From assembly GCA_007922195.1 (NCBI GenBank), contig ML682013.1:22074645-22138644 (forward strand): DNA of 64,000 nt, read 5' to 3'. The notes under the pieces are model-generated. The model saw nothing but the letters and a program-made list of their open reading frames with translations. It made no database searches and was not told the origin of the DNA. This stretch comes from Podocnemis expansa (taxonomy: Eukaryota > Chordata > Testudines > Podocnemididae). A program made the translations under genes and the position numbers. Below, one piece after another: positions 11,204 through 22,438 of this stretch (position 1 is its first letter; every line of letters begins with the position of its first letter).

Positions 11204-11479
11204 TAGGTGTGGCTGTACTAGAAATGCTCCAGCAGTGCAGCTGCAGCACTTCATTGTGTCACTGAAGCATAGACACTACAGAAACAGAAGGGTTCTTCTT
11301 AAGAGTAGAATATCCATTTGTTCAGCTGGTAGATAGGTTGACAGAAAAATTCTTCTGTTGACCTATAGTGTCTATATAAGGGCTTAGGTTGGGTTAATTA
11401 CATTGGATTGGGTGTACAATTTTCACAACCCTGAGTCATGTCATTAAACCGATTTAACTTTGCAGTATAGATCAGCCCT
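11204..11479. mobile_element. MITE, degraded
   Basis: The interior contains inverted motifs built around TAGACACTAC, AATTCTTCTGTTGACCTA and GTGTCTATA, and the right end reads TATAGATCAGCCCT. It matches in layout a common sauropsid non-coding DNA transposon. No protein is encoded. Confidence 0.6.
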
Positions 11480-11773
11480 CATTATCTTGTGGTTATGAGT
11501 CATCAGCTCAAGTCCCCTTTATGGATAGCATGTAATTAGGGACTTTGCAATGGTCAGATCTTTGAATTTTACTAGATTGAAATATTTATATGAGTGACAA
11601 TCTGTCAGCTCTGATCCTGTTGCCTCTTGGGGTTGATTTAACCATTAACAGTTAACCAAAAGAGATCTGAAAGTGCCTTGTTAAATAAACCTGATGTTCT
11701 TTCCCCAATCCCTCCTGGAAATAAATCATCGTATATATCCACCACAGGAATTAATAGACTTCCTCAAGAGTAT

Positions 11774-11800
11774 GATAGATAGATAGATAGATAGATAGAT
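11774..11800. repeat. (GATA)n microsatellite
   Basis: About 6.75 uninterrupted GATA units. Confidence 0.95.
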
Positions 11801-11859
11801 TTGCCTTTTTCCTGCCTCACCTCCTTCTAATCGATGTCCCACAATGATTGAATTTAAAC

Positions 11860-12087
11860 AATTGCTTTGATTTGCTGAAACAGTCTGACCTGATCCTATG
11901 ACTTACAATTCTCTGCATTTATTTTCCTCCTATTCTGTAAGTTCTCCATCATCAAACATCTGACAAAGCGGTGTTTTCTCCCATGGAAACTCATATGATA
12001 AATACATTTATTGGTTTTGAAAAGTGCCAGATGGCTCTTTCTTTGTTTTGCTGAACTACACTGACATGGCTACCCCTTTTTGAAAGA
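11860..12087 (+). mobile_element. PLE 3' end
   Basis: It aligns by eye with the 3' part of the PLE at 15900-16060 (GATTTGCTG..., TGACCTGATCCTATG, CTGACAAAG..., TTTTCTCCCATGGAAAC). It extends further, to TTTGCTGAACTACACTGACATGGCTACCCC, which is the far end of the family. This terminus is found inverted at the 5' side of other copies here. Confidence 0.8.
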
Positions 12088-12105
12088 GACATGTTGAGTA
12101 TATAT

Positions 12106-12292
12106 CAGGGGTGGCCAAACTTGTGGAACTCAAGAGCCACACAAGTTGATTATTGAACCTTCAATTGCCGCACTGAGGCATATAACCATATACTTTTACC
12201 TATTAAATTGCTTTGCTGACGGTCTTCTGCAAGCCACAGTTTTTCATTCAAGAGCCACATGTGGCTCCCGAGCCACAGTTTGGACTTGCCTG
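12106..12292. mobile_element. hAT-type MITE with perfect 8-bp duplication
   Basis: The element begins CAGGGGTGGCCAAACT and ends AGTTTGGACTTGCCTG (imperfect terminal inverted repeats). It is flanked by the identical octamer GTATATAT at 12098-12105 and 12293-12300. An 8-bp duplication with CAG...CTG ends is the hallmark of the hAT superfamily. It is non-coding. Confidence 0.9.
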
Positions 12293-12300
12293 GTATATAT

Positions 12301-13685
12301 TATTTGCTAAAAAACAACAGTTTTGATTTCAAACCCTTGTATCAAAAATATAGTTTACATCTCCAAAAGTGAATTTAGTGAGCTTTTAATATTCCATTTG
12401 TATTCTGTTTGCAAATGCCAATGTATCTTTGAAGCAATTGTTGATTTTCCCTCCCTGTTCTTAGAAGGATAGGATCTAGTTTTGTTTTTGTGAAGTCATG
12501 CTAGAACAACATGTGTAGAGTAAAGCACATCCAGATCATTCAGGAAATAGAAAAGGTGAGACGTGGTATACAAAGAAATATCTGTCTATGGTCTTTAGGT
12601 TGTCATTATTTTCCAGCTGTCATTGTTAGTTGTAAATGGTATGATGTCCACAATACAAACCAGTAATTCCAACATTCAGGAAGAACTCATTGCTACCCAG
12701 TTGTTTTGGAGGCTCGGCATTGTTCTTTTTTTTCTCTAGGGTTTTTTTTTCTACCCCTTCCCCCTCCCAAACGTGTACCACTAAATGTGACAAATATAGT
12801 CACCACATACAAAATTATGATTTTTTTCAGGTTACAACTTATATATTTATTATAAAAATGTTTTGTGCCATTTTCTGGAGACTAAACTGTAGTTCCAGGG
12901 CTACTAATCCATTTTCCAAAACCACAGCAAATACTTCCAGGTGGTATATTCATCCAATATCTTTTTGGCATTCTGGACAATGAGAGAGAGAGACAGAGAC
13001 ATTTTCTCAGAGTTGCCAGCAGGACCCTCTCGCTGGAACTATCATAAATTTGTGGGATGGGAACCAGTTTGAATGGATTTGATATACATTATAAAATTAG
13101 ATTGACTCAACTGCATCACTCAGAGATGTGAAAAATCCATGACCCTGAATATGTAATTAATACGTAGGCAGCAGTAGATCTATAGAAAAATTCTTTTGAC
13201 AACATAACTGCAACCTCTGAGAGATGGATTTAATACACTGATGGGAGAACCCCTCCAGCCACAATGCCACTAAGTAGATATAAGTGTGTGAGTGAGAGAC
13301 TATATAAAGGCTAAGTGATGGAGAAACAGTTGAGTAAGGTGAAAGAGGAATAGAGGTTATGTAAAACAGCAAAGAATAAAGTACAGGTTCAAAAATTGTA
13401 TCTGTCATTATTCTTTCCTTCAGTCACCATCCTATTAGTAAATTCAAGAAGTTGTATGATTCTTGATGCTACTTCCTCAGGTTTGCAAACATAGTCTTTC
13501 TGTGGACAGTAGATCTTCTGAAATTTGGGAAATTATAGTTTTATATTTTGAGTGATTTTATTATAATGGAAATGTCCATCACTTTTGCAATTTATTACTC
13601 TCAATCTTCTGCAGAGATCTGCTGCACTAAGAGAATATTTTCAAAGGGTAGGAAATGGAGTAATGGGCTTGTAACAAACAGCTTC
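12301..13685. other. No gene recognised
   Basis: AT-rich sequence with a T-rich patch near 12725-12755. The frames at 12690-12983 (+) and 13157-13408 (-) contain nothing recognisable. Confidence 0.5.
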
Positions 13686-13693
13686 ATGCTTGT

Positions 13694-14167
13694 CAGGACT
13701 GGCTTAAGGGCCAGCTAGTGTGGCATTGGCTCAGAGTGCCAAAATGTAGGGGCGCCAGCCAATGTTCCCTCTAATTATTCGTAGGCTGCATGTGCAAAAA
13801 ATTTCTTTGTGTGCGCCAAAAAATTTCTTTGTGAGCACCAATATTAGCACTAATGAATTTTTTTGTGTGCACCTTATTTTGGTGTGTGTGCAGTTTTCAT
13901 GACCTGTGTGCGCGCACACATTGTGCACAGCTTAGAGGGAACAGTGGTGCTGGCAACAAAAATTGAAAGCGGGCCCAGGAACGGGTTCCATGGAGACAGC
14001 ATGGCCAGGCTGGCCCGGGGCCCTCACCATGGGGTCATGTGACTTTGCCTGTTGCCATGTGACTACCGACTTGGTCCTGCTCCCCCTGCCACTGCAAGCA
14101 CACTCCTGGCAACGGGGGTGCAAAAGCCAAAGTTGGCTCAGAAGCCTCAACCCTTGAGCTGGCCCTG
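13694..14167. mobile_element. hAT-type non-autonomous element with perfect 8-bp duplication
   Basis: The left end CAGGACTGGCTTAAGGG and right end CCCTTGAGCTGGCCCTG are inverted repeats. The octamer ATGCTTGT flanks both sides (13686-13693 and 14168-14175). The right half is GC-rich. Its right end resembles the element end at 34881, so the two belong to one family. Another MITE is nested at about 13760-13947. Confidence 0.9.
13760..13947. mobile_element. Nested MITE with GTTCCCTCTAA / TTAGAGGGAAC ends
   Basis: The terminal inverted repeats GTTCCCTCTAA and TTAGAGGGAAC bracket a region with several GTGTGCACC and AAATTTCTTTGTG repeats. It lies within the 13694-14167 hAT element, so it inserted later. 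I could not settle its duplication. Confidence 0.75.
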
Positions 14168-14175
14168 ATGCTTGT

Positions 14176-15402
14176 GCAGGTGCACCAAATACTAAATCAT
14201 GTCTAAATGTTAAACAGTCACCATCATTTTAATAACTAGATTGGTCAAGTACTATATGATACTAAACTTTTAGCAGTAGTATATATTGATAAACTCACTC
14301 TTTCAAATAACTATTCCATAGACAAAAATCATTGAGGAATCATAATACTTCTTAAGTGTCTGAAAAGAAAAACACTTGAATGGTTTCTAACGCATTGAAG
14401 AGAGGACATCGGAGTTTATTTATGCTGTAAATGTTATTTCACAGTTCAATCAGTTACCTTGCTGTGTAATAAAAGACCCTGAAATTAAAATGACCCTTCT
14501 TCATGAAATATAACTGTAGGATTCATTTGCAATGAAGCCGCCTTGATTTGATCTTACTCCTACTGAAACGGAAAATTATATTCAACTAATGCATCTGAAG
14601 TGGGTTTTAAAACTATCCAAGGCATTGTCATGAAATTAATGACTTCTACTTTTGGCCTCAATTACATCTTATAATTCCCCAATAGTAGACTTTCGCCCCC
14701 TTTTTCTTTCTCCTGTGATTTTATGTATCCTTTTGATCCTGCTTCAAATCTATGAGAAATACATACATTAGAGGTATTATATATTTACAGAACAAAGCAG
14801 ACCTATTCACATTTGAATACATCAGTTACATAATTAATGTTCTTTGCCATGTGTAGTAGTTAAAGGACAGCTCAGCCTTTTAAATATTAAAGCAGCTAAC
14901 AGCTTGATCAAGAAAATCAGCTAACAGCAGAGAAGCATAATGACTGCAAAATGTTAATTAAATTTTTCTCTGTAAAAAAAAATTCATTTTCAGTCTGACT
15001 GAGCCTAAACAACAGAGTGTTATTAGCTGTAAGCTAGATATCTCCTCATTATTGATCCTTGACATTTAGTTTACAGGAACATTTATTTTGTCGCAAAACA
15101 CTGTATCACTTAAAGAATATTTAACAATAAAAGCGTTCCTTTTTAACTGAAGTAACCACACAGAGTATTGTTTGTGGAGCAAATATAAGTAATGTCCATG
15201 ACTAAGTGCTCATTTAGATTTATTCACATTCAAAATTAGTCACCAGTTTTTTCCTTTGATCTTGGTTGCCCAGCTTATAAAACTTGTGGAAAAATGTGTG
15301 CTAAAAATGTTCCTATTTAAAAAATGAAGCTGCTTTACAATATTAATGATACCATTCCATTAACCCACATCTAGATCATTTCCTTGCCAGGAGAAAGAAT
15401 AT
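14176..15402. other. No gene recognised; AT-rich
   Basis: No repeat family is recognisable in this AT-rich interval. Homeodomain-like TAATTA/TTAATTA cores occur around 14830-14960. A conserved non-coding element is possible, but I cannot show conservation from one sequence. Confidence 0.45.
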
Positions 15403-15411
15403 GTTTGTAAG

Positions 15412-16083
15412 TTTCCAGAGGGATAGCTGTGTTAGTCTAGTCCAGCAAAAAAAAAAAAAAAATCTGCCCACATATCTGCACAACAGATACCATCATAGGT
15501 CCTAATCAAGCCTGCTGCTCCATCAAAGGCTCATTTACCTGCTCATCTATTAATGTGATCTATGCCATCATGTGCAAGAAATGCCCCAACATCTTATACA
15601 TTGGACAAACAGGACGATCGCTGTGCAAAAGGATAAATGAACACAGAGCTGATATCAGAAATCACAAAACAAAGAAACCAGTTGCTGAGCACTTCCATCT
15701 TTCTAATCACTTGATAAATGATTTGTTAATGACTGTTGTCAGAGATGTGGCTGGGACATCAAGACTTGAAAGAGAAGCAGCTGAACTTGAATTAATATGC
15801 AAACTAAATTCTGTGAAAGCAGGACTTAATCGAGACTATGGGTTCTTTCCCATTACAAAAGGTAATTTGACTTCAGGCTTCCCATGGTTTGAACCTAATA
15901 ACTGCTCTGATTTGCTGTTACTATATGACCTGATCCTATGTTTTACACTCCCTTGCATTTTCTTTAAGTTCACTCATCTTCGAAGCATCTGACAAAGTGG
16001 GATTTTCTCCCACGAAAGCTCATGCGAAAAATAAATCTGTTAGTCTTAAAGCGCCACACAACTCCTTGTTTTTTTTTTTTTAC
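15412..16083 (+). mobile_element. Penelope-like element with 9-bp duplication, internally deleted
   Basis: It is flanked by GTTTGTAAG at 15403-15411 and 16084-16092. The 5' side (15412-15446, ...GGGATAGCTGTGTTAGTCTAG...) is an inverted copy of the family's far 3' end. A run of 16 A follows (15447-15462), then the endonuclease-coding 3' third and the tail CTGACAA-GTGGGA-loop-TCCCAC-GAAAGCTCATGC, ending in a T-run. The reverse-transcriptase part is absent. An inverted 5' terminal piece is common in PLEs. Confidence 0.9.
15465..15992 (+). pseudogene. PLE GIY-YIG endonuclease domain, 5'-truncated frame
   Basis: The frame is open from just after the A-run (15465) to a TGA at 15990-15992; the first Met is at 15555 (145 aa). 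Upstream codons give Cys-rich CPHICTT...ACCSIKGSFTC, part of the PLE linker. From Met the order is IYAIMCKKCPNILYIGQTGR (GIY-YIG core; Cys7, Cys10, Tyr15-Gly17), then RINEHR (Arg26, Glu29, His30), an acidic helix LEREAAELELICKLN (71-85) and GLNRD (90-94). In PLEs this domain nicks target DNA to prime reverse transcription at chromosomes. The RT that normally precedes it is missing, so it is a remnant even though its frame is intact. The stop codon lies inside the hammerhead-like CTGA of the tail. Host transcription or use is not indicated. Confidence 0.85.
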
Positions 16084-16092
16084 GTTTGTAAG

Positions 16093-17559
16093 GCATCTCA
16101 TCTTGATGGTGGAACTGATTCTGATACCATTGTAGCTACTTTTTTGCAATCAAATAGGCTTACAAAATGCTTCTTGAGCAGGCGGACCCTTTGAAAGCAA
16201 GTAAAGTGCTAATCATTCTTTAAGCATCCCTGCTATTCCTTAAAACTTTCTACTGTGTTCGTTCCTTTACATGTTACCCCTGGTGCTGATATATGGACAT
16301 GCTTCTGTTATTTTGTTGATGAACAAAGATGCCCTCTAATTTAGTGCTGTGTGCAATGCTGAAGTTAATTAAAAAATGATGGGTATAGGTAATATATAAA
16401 GCTCCTATTCCAAAACTGAATTCATTTTAGTGTGTCCACCTTATGTGTATTTTTGGGTTAGGATTATAACGGAAATCCTCTTATTGTGCATAGTGACTTG
16501 TTGGAATTTATGTCTTTTAACTGAGCTAATGGAGCTTGTGTCAGTTCTGAGGTTAGGGTCACAACATTTTATTACTCTGGGTAATTTCAGCACTGGCATT
16601 GTCCCAGTTGATTATATTGTCCAGTGGCTTCACCTCTCCAATTTATCTGTCCCTTTTAGTTTTTTTTCCAGTAGAGTGGAGGATCTGTTTTATTAGTCTG
16701 CTCTCAGAAAATAAGGGAACATATACGTTTCAGATCCCTATTATGAAACAGGGCTCAGCCAGTTGATCTCTGAGTCACAGAATAATTTAAAATTATGATT
16801 TTCTGTAGTCATTGACTATCTCAGTATGTGGAGATACCCTGTCCTTTTGTGCTGTCCTTGTAGACTACCCCCATTTAGTATATGGACGACTGGTAATGGT
16901 GGGGTCAGGAAGGAAGAAGGATATAGAGTTGATAGTAGAACCTGCCTTCTGAATCTGGATGTTTGCTGAATGAAGAATGTTTTATCTTCACTTGTGCATT
17001 GGTGACAGCAAGGAAATGGTGGTTCTTCTGCACTATAGCATCTGCTAAAATCTGAAGAAACTTAATTCTCTCTGCTTCATACAGTATTAGGTTTTAATTT
17101 GGGTCATGGATTAGGTTGCTCTGATTCAGTTTGGATTGACATCCTCTGTGAGAGAATATGTTTTGGGAAGCTGGGAAGAAATGCTTTTCTGTGAGGTTCT
17201 GGAGGAGCATAGGAGTTTCTGGCTATGACCAGTGTACTGGATCCAGGCTTCTTTTTCATGGTAAACCCTTGCTGTTGAACATGGGTCTGAGTTTGCTATA
17301 GATTGTGCCCCATCCTTTAGGAGGACAAGATGTAATCCTCTTTAAATGAGTGATTATTAGGCTTATGCTCAATTAGCCATATTTTGACGCTTGCAATCTC
17401 TTATCTTTCTTGCTTTCAAAGTTTAATTACTGAAAAGATTATCGAGACAACTGTGGAACCATCACTGATCCTCCAGTGACCTTTGACAGTTGGCTTCAGA
17501 CTTACATATGGGCACAAATAATGATCTCCTTTTGTTGATCCTGAAACACCACATGTCCA
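16093..17559. other. Mostly unrecognised; may include LINE 5' part
   Basis: No gene is recognisable. The stretch after about 16,900 may belong to the LINE relic that becomes readable at 17,560, but I could not confirm motifs in it. Confidence 0.4.
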
Positions 17560-17830
17560 TACTGATTCTTTAGATTTATACTATCAGCTGTCTTTGATAC
17601 TATGGATCATGTGTTGGTGTTGACACATTTGAAGAATGTGGCAGGGATAACAGTAGTTTGGACTTAATGGTTTCAGTATTTTTGTTCAGGAAAAAAAATC
17701 CAAAAGGTAGCGTTAAAGGATTGATCATTTGTCTTCTGGATGCTGTTGTGTGAATGTTCCATTCTGTCACTTCTAGATATTTGTGGTATGTGAGATTGCT
17801 AAGTAGGATTCAGCTCTATGTATACCTTTC
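17560..17830 (+). mobile_element. CR1/L2-type LINE reverse-transcriptase relic
   Basis: A readable piece AVFDTMDHVLVLTHLKNVAG (about 17593-17650) matches the ..SAAFDTVDH..LL..L....GI.. block of CR1/L2-type reverse transcriptases. Farther on, CAGCTCTATGTATACC (about 17810) corresponds to the Q-L-Y-V/I-S codons that follow the catalytic ADD motif. An in-frame TAA and other damage show a dead copy. L2 is my best guess for the clade. Confidence 0.55.
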
Positions 17831-17856
17831 AGTCAACAGTTCAGTTTCCCATGTGG

Positions 17857-17997
17857 GCCCTGCCCACTTTTTCCTTTTCTTCTTTGTGGTTTGTGCATCA
17901 TGCTGTCAATCAGAGATTTTACTGGCAGCCAGTAAAATCTCTGATTGACAATATGGTGTGCAAACGAAACAAGACAAGAAAAAAGTAGGTGGGGCCT
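17857..17997. repeat. 140-bp palindrome (about 70-bp arms)
   Basis: The arms meet at 17927 with a one-base spacer. The inner 23 bp of each arm (GCCAGTAAAATCTCTGATTG...) are exact reverse complements; the outer parts are roughly 80% complementary, ending in GGGCC / GGCCC. It could form a long hairpin and looks like a MITE or the inverted end of one. No family name assigned. Confidence 0.85.
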
Positions 17998-18394
17998 CTT
18001 GCAAAATTAGCTAATCAAAGGCCAGCATACTGACTGATGGACAGTGAGTGGTGGAGAGAAGCATCTGGGAGCCCAACCTGCTCTAAGTGACTGAGGCTCT
18101 GATTGGCTGGCAGTCACAAGCAGAACTGATGTGGGATTGGCTGAAATCCCTGACATTTTTTGCTATTTTAAACACACAGTCAGACAGAGATTTAATATCC
18201 AAAAAGGAGGACACGTCCAGGAAAATCCGGCATATAGTGTCCCTGGATTTTTGCTTCTCTTTTTCCCTTCCTTGGCAGCCACCTACCATCCCCGGCCCCC
18301 GCCAAGATTCAAACAATACAGATGGTACAGAGTGAAGGTATCTGTCCCAAGTGGCCTAGTGTGAGCCCTTGTTTTGAGAGGAATCTGCTTTCAT
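17998..18394. other. Probable repeat remnants, unassigned
   Basis: Inverted short motifs such as GACACGTCCAGG and GTGTCCCTGG (18208-18245) suggest a decayed DNA transposon. Overlapping 77-82 codon frames on both strands here have no recognisable content. Confidence 0.35.
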
Positions 18395-18530
18395 TTTATA
18401 CAGACATGTTACTGTTTTTTCTCTGTCTGATGAAGAGTGGGATTACACCAAAGTTTCAGCCCACTTTATTGCAATAAAGTAGTTCAGTCTCAATACTCAC
18501 TCAGGTCTTATCTTCTCTACTTAAGCTGCT
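18395..18530 (+). mobile_element. Possible PLE/SINE tail of another family
   Basis: CTGATGAAGAGTGGGATTAC, then AGTTTCAGCCCAC and CAATAAAGT, has the same layout as the PLE tails (CTGANGA, short stem, AATAAA-like end) but a different sequence. Confidence 0.4.
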
Positions 18531-18871
18531 AACACTGTTTGCATTTTCCACAATTATTTTTCTTCCCTTGTGATGTGACTATCAGACTTCTAGGAACTGA
18601 GATTAAAAACGTCAGTGACTCATTTAATTTAGGCCAATGCATGTAGATCACTATCTGATGCAGTCCTAGGTGAATGTGCATCACTGTTTTCTACTGAATA
18701 GACTGGTATCAGCTCTAATGTTTATAATTTGCTCATCTCATTCTGTAACGGTTGGCCTTCAAAAATGATGGAGGCTATTTTGCTTGTACTGAGAGCTGTT
18801 ATCAATTCGTCAGGAGAAAGCTGCTGTGAATTTGATTTTCCACTTCCTACATCTGCATTTAACTGACTGTG

Positions 18872-18915
18872 GGGTGGGTGGGTGTGCATGTGTGTGTGCA
18901 TGCATGTGCACAGCA
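18872..18915. repeat. TG-rich simple sequence
   Basis: Imperfect GGGTGGGTGTG and TGTGTGTGCATGCATGTGCA tract. It creates a His-rich stretch in the minus-strand frame at 18722-18985, which is not a gene. Confidence 0.85.
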
Positions 18916-18924
18916 GAATCATTG

Positions 18925-19018
18925 TATTCTGTACTAATGACCTGGGCTGGAATCCAAGCAGTGGCCTAGAAGTAAACGGCTCCATGTCCCATTACCTTTC
19001 CGTTGAGCTATACAGTCC
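18925..19018 (-). mobile_element. Possible tRNA-derived SINE fragment
   Basis: On the minus strand TATAGCTCAACGGAAAGG resembles a tRNA A box and, about 35 bases on, TTGGATTCCAGCCC resembles a B box. That spacing is typical of tRNA-derived SINE heads. No functional tRNA fold is seen. Weak call. Confidence 0.35.
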
Positions 19019-22000
19019 AACATCGTATTGCTTTAAAACAGTTGTCCCATCTCCATAAACTAAGTCATTTGCTGTTTGCTGTAATCTTCCAGTGAAAGAA
19101 ACTAATTTTCCCCTTCATGTTCCATGTTTTCGCCTCTTCACCCTCATCTTATAGTGCTATCTAGTATTTTAAGAATGTAATTATAATAATTTATTTGTGA
19201 AATGTTTCTCATTTGTTTTTGGAAACTATCAAAACAAAATTAAAAAAAAGAATTTAAGATGCATTTTAAAAGGTAGGCAGAGTCATTTTTAAATAAAAGT
19301 ATATAATGATCCTGGACTACAGTAGCTCGGTGACTGCTGTGTAAATCTATAGGTAATACTCTGTTAAATTTGGTGGGATCAAAAGTCAGACAGTGTAGCA
19401 AATATTAACAATATCACAAGCAAGCAAACAAACAAACCAAAACCTTAAAATAAAAGCAAACATGGGGTAAAAATAAAAATGATTGAGTCATTTTTATACT
19501 GAATGATACTGTGTATTATTATAATGGCATAAATTCAAACTAGGCAATTACCTCTGAGTTCAAGGTTCTATCTGTGGTTCTTAAGAGTCTGAATACTACT
19601 GTTGAGAGGGATGTGCATTGCCTGAATGGAAGGAATTGCTGGCATTGCTTGAATATTGAAGTTTATTATTATGTATAAGAGTATATAAATACTTGTTTAT
19701 GGAATACACGAGGCTCATCAAACATAACTGCCATGTTACTGAACAGAGAAATATTGGGCCAGATCTGAAATTCTTACTTAGGACACTAGTGTACCATGAT
19801 TTTTAAAGTATATTTTTAAAGTAGATCCCCCACTGATATTATGATGAAATTTACTCAAAAATTGATGACACAATAATGGCTCTTAGTCCATACTTAGTCA
19901 TATGCTGACATATAACTGTGACCTGAGGTGTACAGAGCAGGTCATAATACATTTAGGAAATGGTGAGACAAACAATAGAAAAAGTTGAGAATTGACAACA
20001 TACTTCACTTTTTAAGAAGTTACTGAGCAAGTGGTGAACCATTTAAATTAAGGTGGAGTGGGAGGGACAGGGAATTTCCTCCCTTCTTTTGAACAAATTC
20101 CTGCTACAAATTGAGCTTTGGGCTTTCTAATCCTATGCAAGTTGCTCATTTTTGATTCAGGAGAACAATAAATGTAAAATAATTGTATGAATAGTATTTG
20201 GGGGTAGGGGATTGTTTTGTTTTGGTTTTGTTTTTTTCCTCTCAAACTCATTTTTCACAGATCTACTATGAAGGTTCTCCTGTTTGGTCCCTGCCTTGCT
20301 TTAGATTACAGGCATGTGTCTTTTATTTCTTCTCAGTTCAATTTTTTCCATGGCAACACTGAGATATCAGTGGAAAAAAAAAAAAGGAGAGAAAATTCAC
20401 AAGATTTCAATTTGAAAAAAAAAATAGGGAGAAGTTTATTTAGTGATATACAATACCTTGACCTAGAAAATTTTGGGGGACAAATACTGATCCTTCAGAG
20501 ATAATAAGAATAATAATGATAGGTTGTGGTTGGGGTTTTTTTTATTGTTGTTTTGTTTTGCGGGGCCAGAAGGGGAGGGCTTTTGCCTAGAGGAGTCTTT
20601 ATTCAGTAGTGCAATTATAAGAAGCTATGGAAAATGTACAGATTGCACAGAGATTTTATGATTAGCCATTGGTGTGGGTTTTGTAGTTATTTTCTTTGCG
20701 TAAGAGGATGATTATTAAGTAGATTCAATGGTGATGGCAGCTGTAACACCTCTCCATTGATTGCATTATCAAATTTGTACAATTTGCATATAAAAAAAGT
20801 CTCCAATAGGGGGAAAAATGTTTGAGAATCTGTTTGCAGTTATACCAAACACTGATAGCAAGTTGTGTATCAGAAAAATTAGAAAAGCAGGGAGCGACTA
20901 GAAAGCAACTATTGTAGTAGTAAAAATAACAGTTCATTACAGCTGGGAAAGTGGTTTTTTTTAATGTTGTGTGTGCTATACTTGGCAAGTAATATGCAGT
21001 GATTTATTTGCAAACATGAATAAAGATTCATTCTTTTTCCTTTGGGTGTCCTTGTATGCTTGTGAAGGAAAAAGATTAAAGAAGATTGCACAGCTGTACA
21101 GAACAATTCCTGAAAAATGTTATTTATCATACGTTTTATCATATGAAAATTTCTGACCCTTGATATTTAAAGGAAGAAAGATTTTTAAAGCTCTTTAGCT
21201 ACTAAAGCACACGTACTTTCTTTATAGAATGAGTGGGCACTTAGTCATTGTACTTAAGCAAGAATGTCTCTACAAGATGACAGTATTCATTTTAGTATTC
21301 ACAGGCTGCTGTTTGGATATTGGGTCTATTATCAGTCTACACGAAGAGTGGTGCAAAGTGCTTCTTGAAAATCAAGCCCCTTTCGTGCATCTCGAGTTAT
21401 GCACACAAAAATTGAGGCCATCAGAGTCAGTAGACACTTTGAAAATTCTAGTATTTAGTTCTAGTATCTGAAAATCTGTTTTCATATTTTGGGATTTTGC
21501 CACTTAATTCTAATATAGATCTTTAGAGTTACTTGTTTTGCTCTGCATCTTGAAAATTAGGAGAAAGGAAAAAAGAGATGAACAGTCTACATCTGGCACT
21601 ATTTCAAGTGTATTATCAAGGGATGCTATCATTAGTCTGTTTAAACTCAGTTCTTACCCTTGGTCTGTGGTCTGTTTCCCATGCATCTTATGACTACAGT
21701 CCAACAAGTGATGCACCTTATATAAGGAAGACTCCATAGTCCCTTTTTTTGGTCTGAAACTCCAGACAACTATCTGTTTATTCCTCTTCTTAGAGACTGA
21801 AAGTTTCATTTTCCTGGGACAGTGCATTAAATTCACCATATACAAGTCTAAGACTCAAGTTGTCTAATTAAAATAAAAATGTATTAAGAACAGAGAAACT
21901 GCTGAAGATTAAAAGAAAATAAATTTTCTGCCTACCTTATCTAGTCTAGAGACAAAGCTCAACTAGGGAGGTTTCCCTCACATTTAATTATAATGGCTAC

Positions 22001-22054
22001 ACATTTTAAAATAATAGAAAGTACTTTTTCCTTTCTGAATGTCTTGGCCAGAGA
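19019..22054. other. No gene recognised; 3 kb AT-rich
   Basis: Long AT-rich stretch without any repeat I can name. Short frames (for example 20217-20504, 20725-20988, 21229-21471) have no recognisable domain. Such repeat-poor DNA could hold distal regulatory elements, but nothing in the sequence alone shows it. Confidence 0.5.
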
Positions 22055-22438
22055 GGCTATGTCTATGCTAGCAAAGTAGTTTGCATTAAGGAGTCTTAAT
22101 TTGAACTAATTTGAACCCTATGTACACTGGCTTTGCCTAGTTCGAACTAAAAATTTTTTTAGTTTGACCTAAGCTTAGTTCGAACTAGTTAGTTCCGCTG
22201 CTTAGTTCGAACTTATTTGAATATTTAGTTCTAACTAGCACAATGTAGACACGCACGTTTGAAATAAATAAATTCGAACTAGCAGTTTGAGATAAGTGCT
22301 TTTTTTTTAGTTCGAACTAAAAAGTTAGTTCAAACTAAAAGTTAGTTTGAATTAAAAAAGATGCTTATTTCAAACTAACTTTCGAACTACTTAGTTTGGA
22401 CTAACCAAGTCTGAGCTAAGATTTTAGGTGCAGACATA
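22055..22438. mobile_element. MITE built on TTCGAACTA repeats
   Basis: The ends GGCTATGTCTATGC and GCAGACATA are inverted. Between them TTCGAACTA and its variants occur about ten times in both orientations around a centre near 22240. Flanking octamers GCCAGAGA (22047-22054) and ACCAGAGG (22439-22446) agree at 6 of 8 bases, compatible with an aged 8-bp duplication. It is non-coding. Confidence 0.75.

Noticed and set aside
11774..11800. CRISPR-like short repeats
   Set aside because: A plain GATA microsatellite without spacers; the DNA is vertebrate.
18925..19018. Possible functional tRNA gene
   Set aside because: Box-like motifs are present but no cloverleaf or anticodon arm can be drawn; treated as a SINE scrap.
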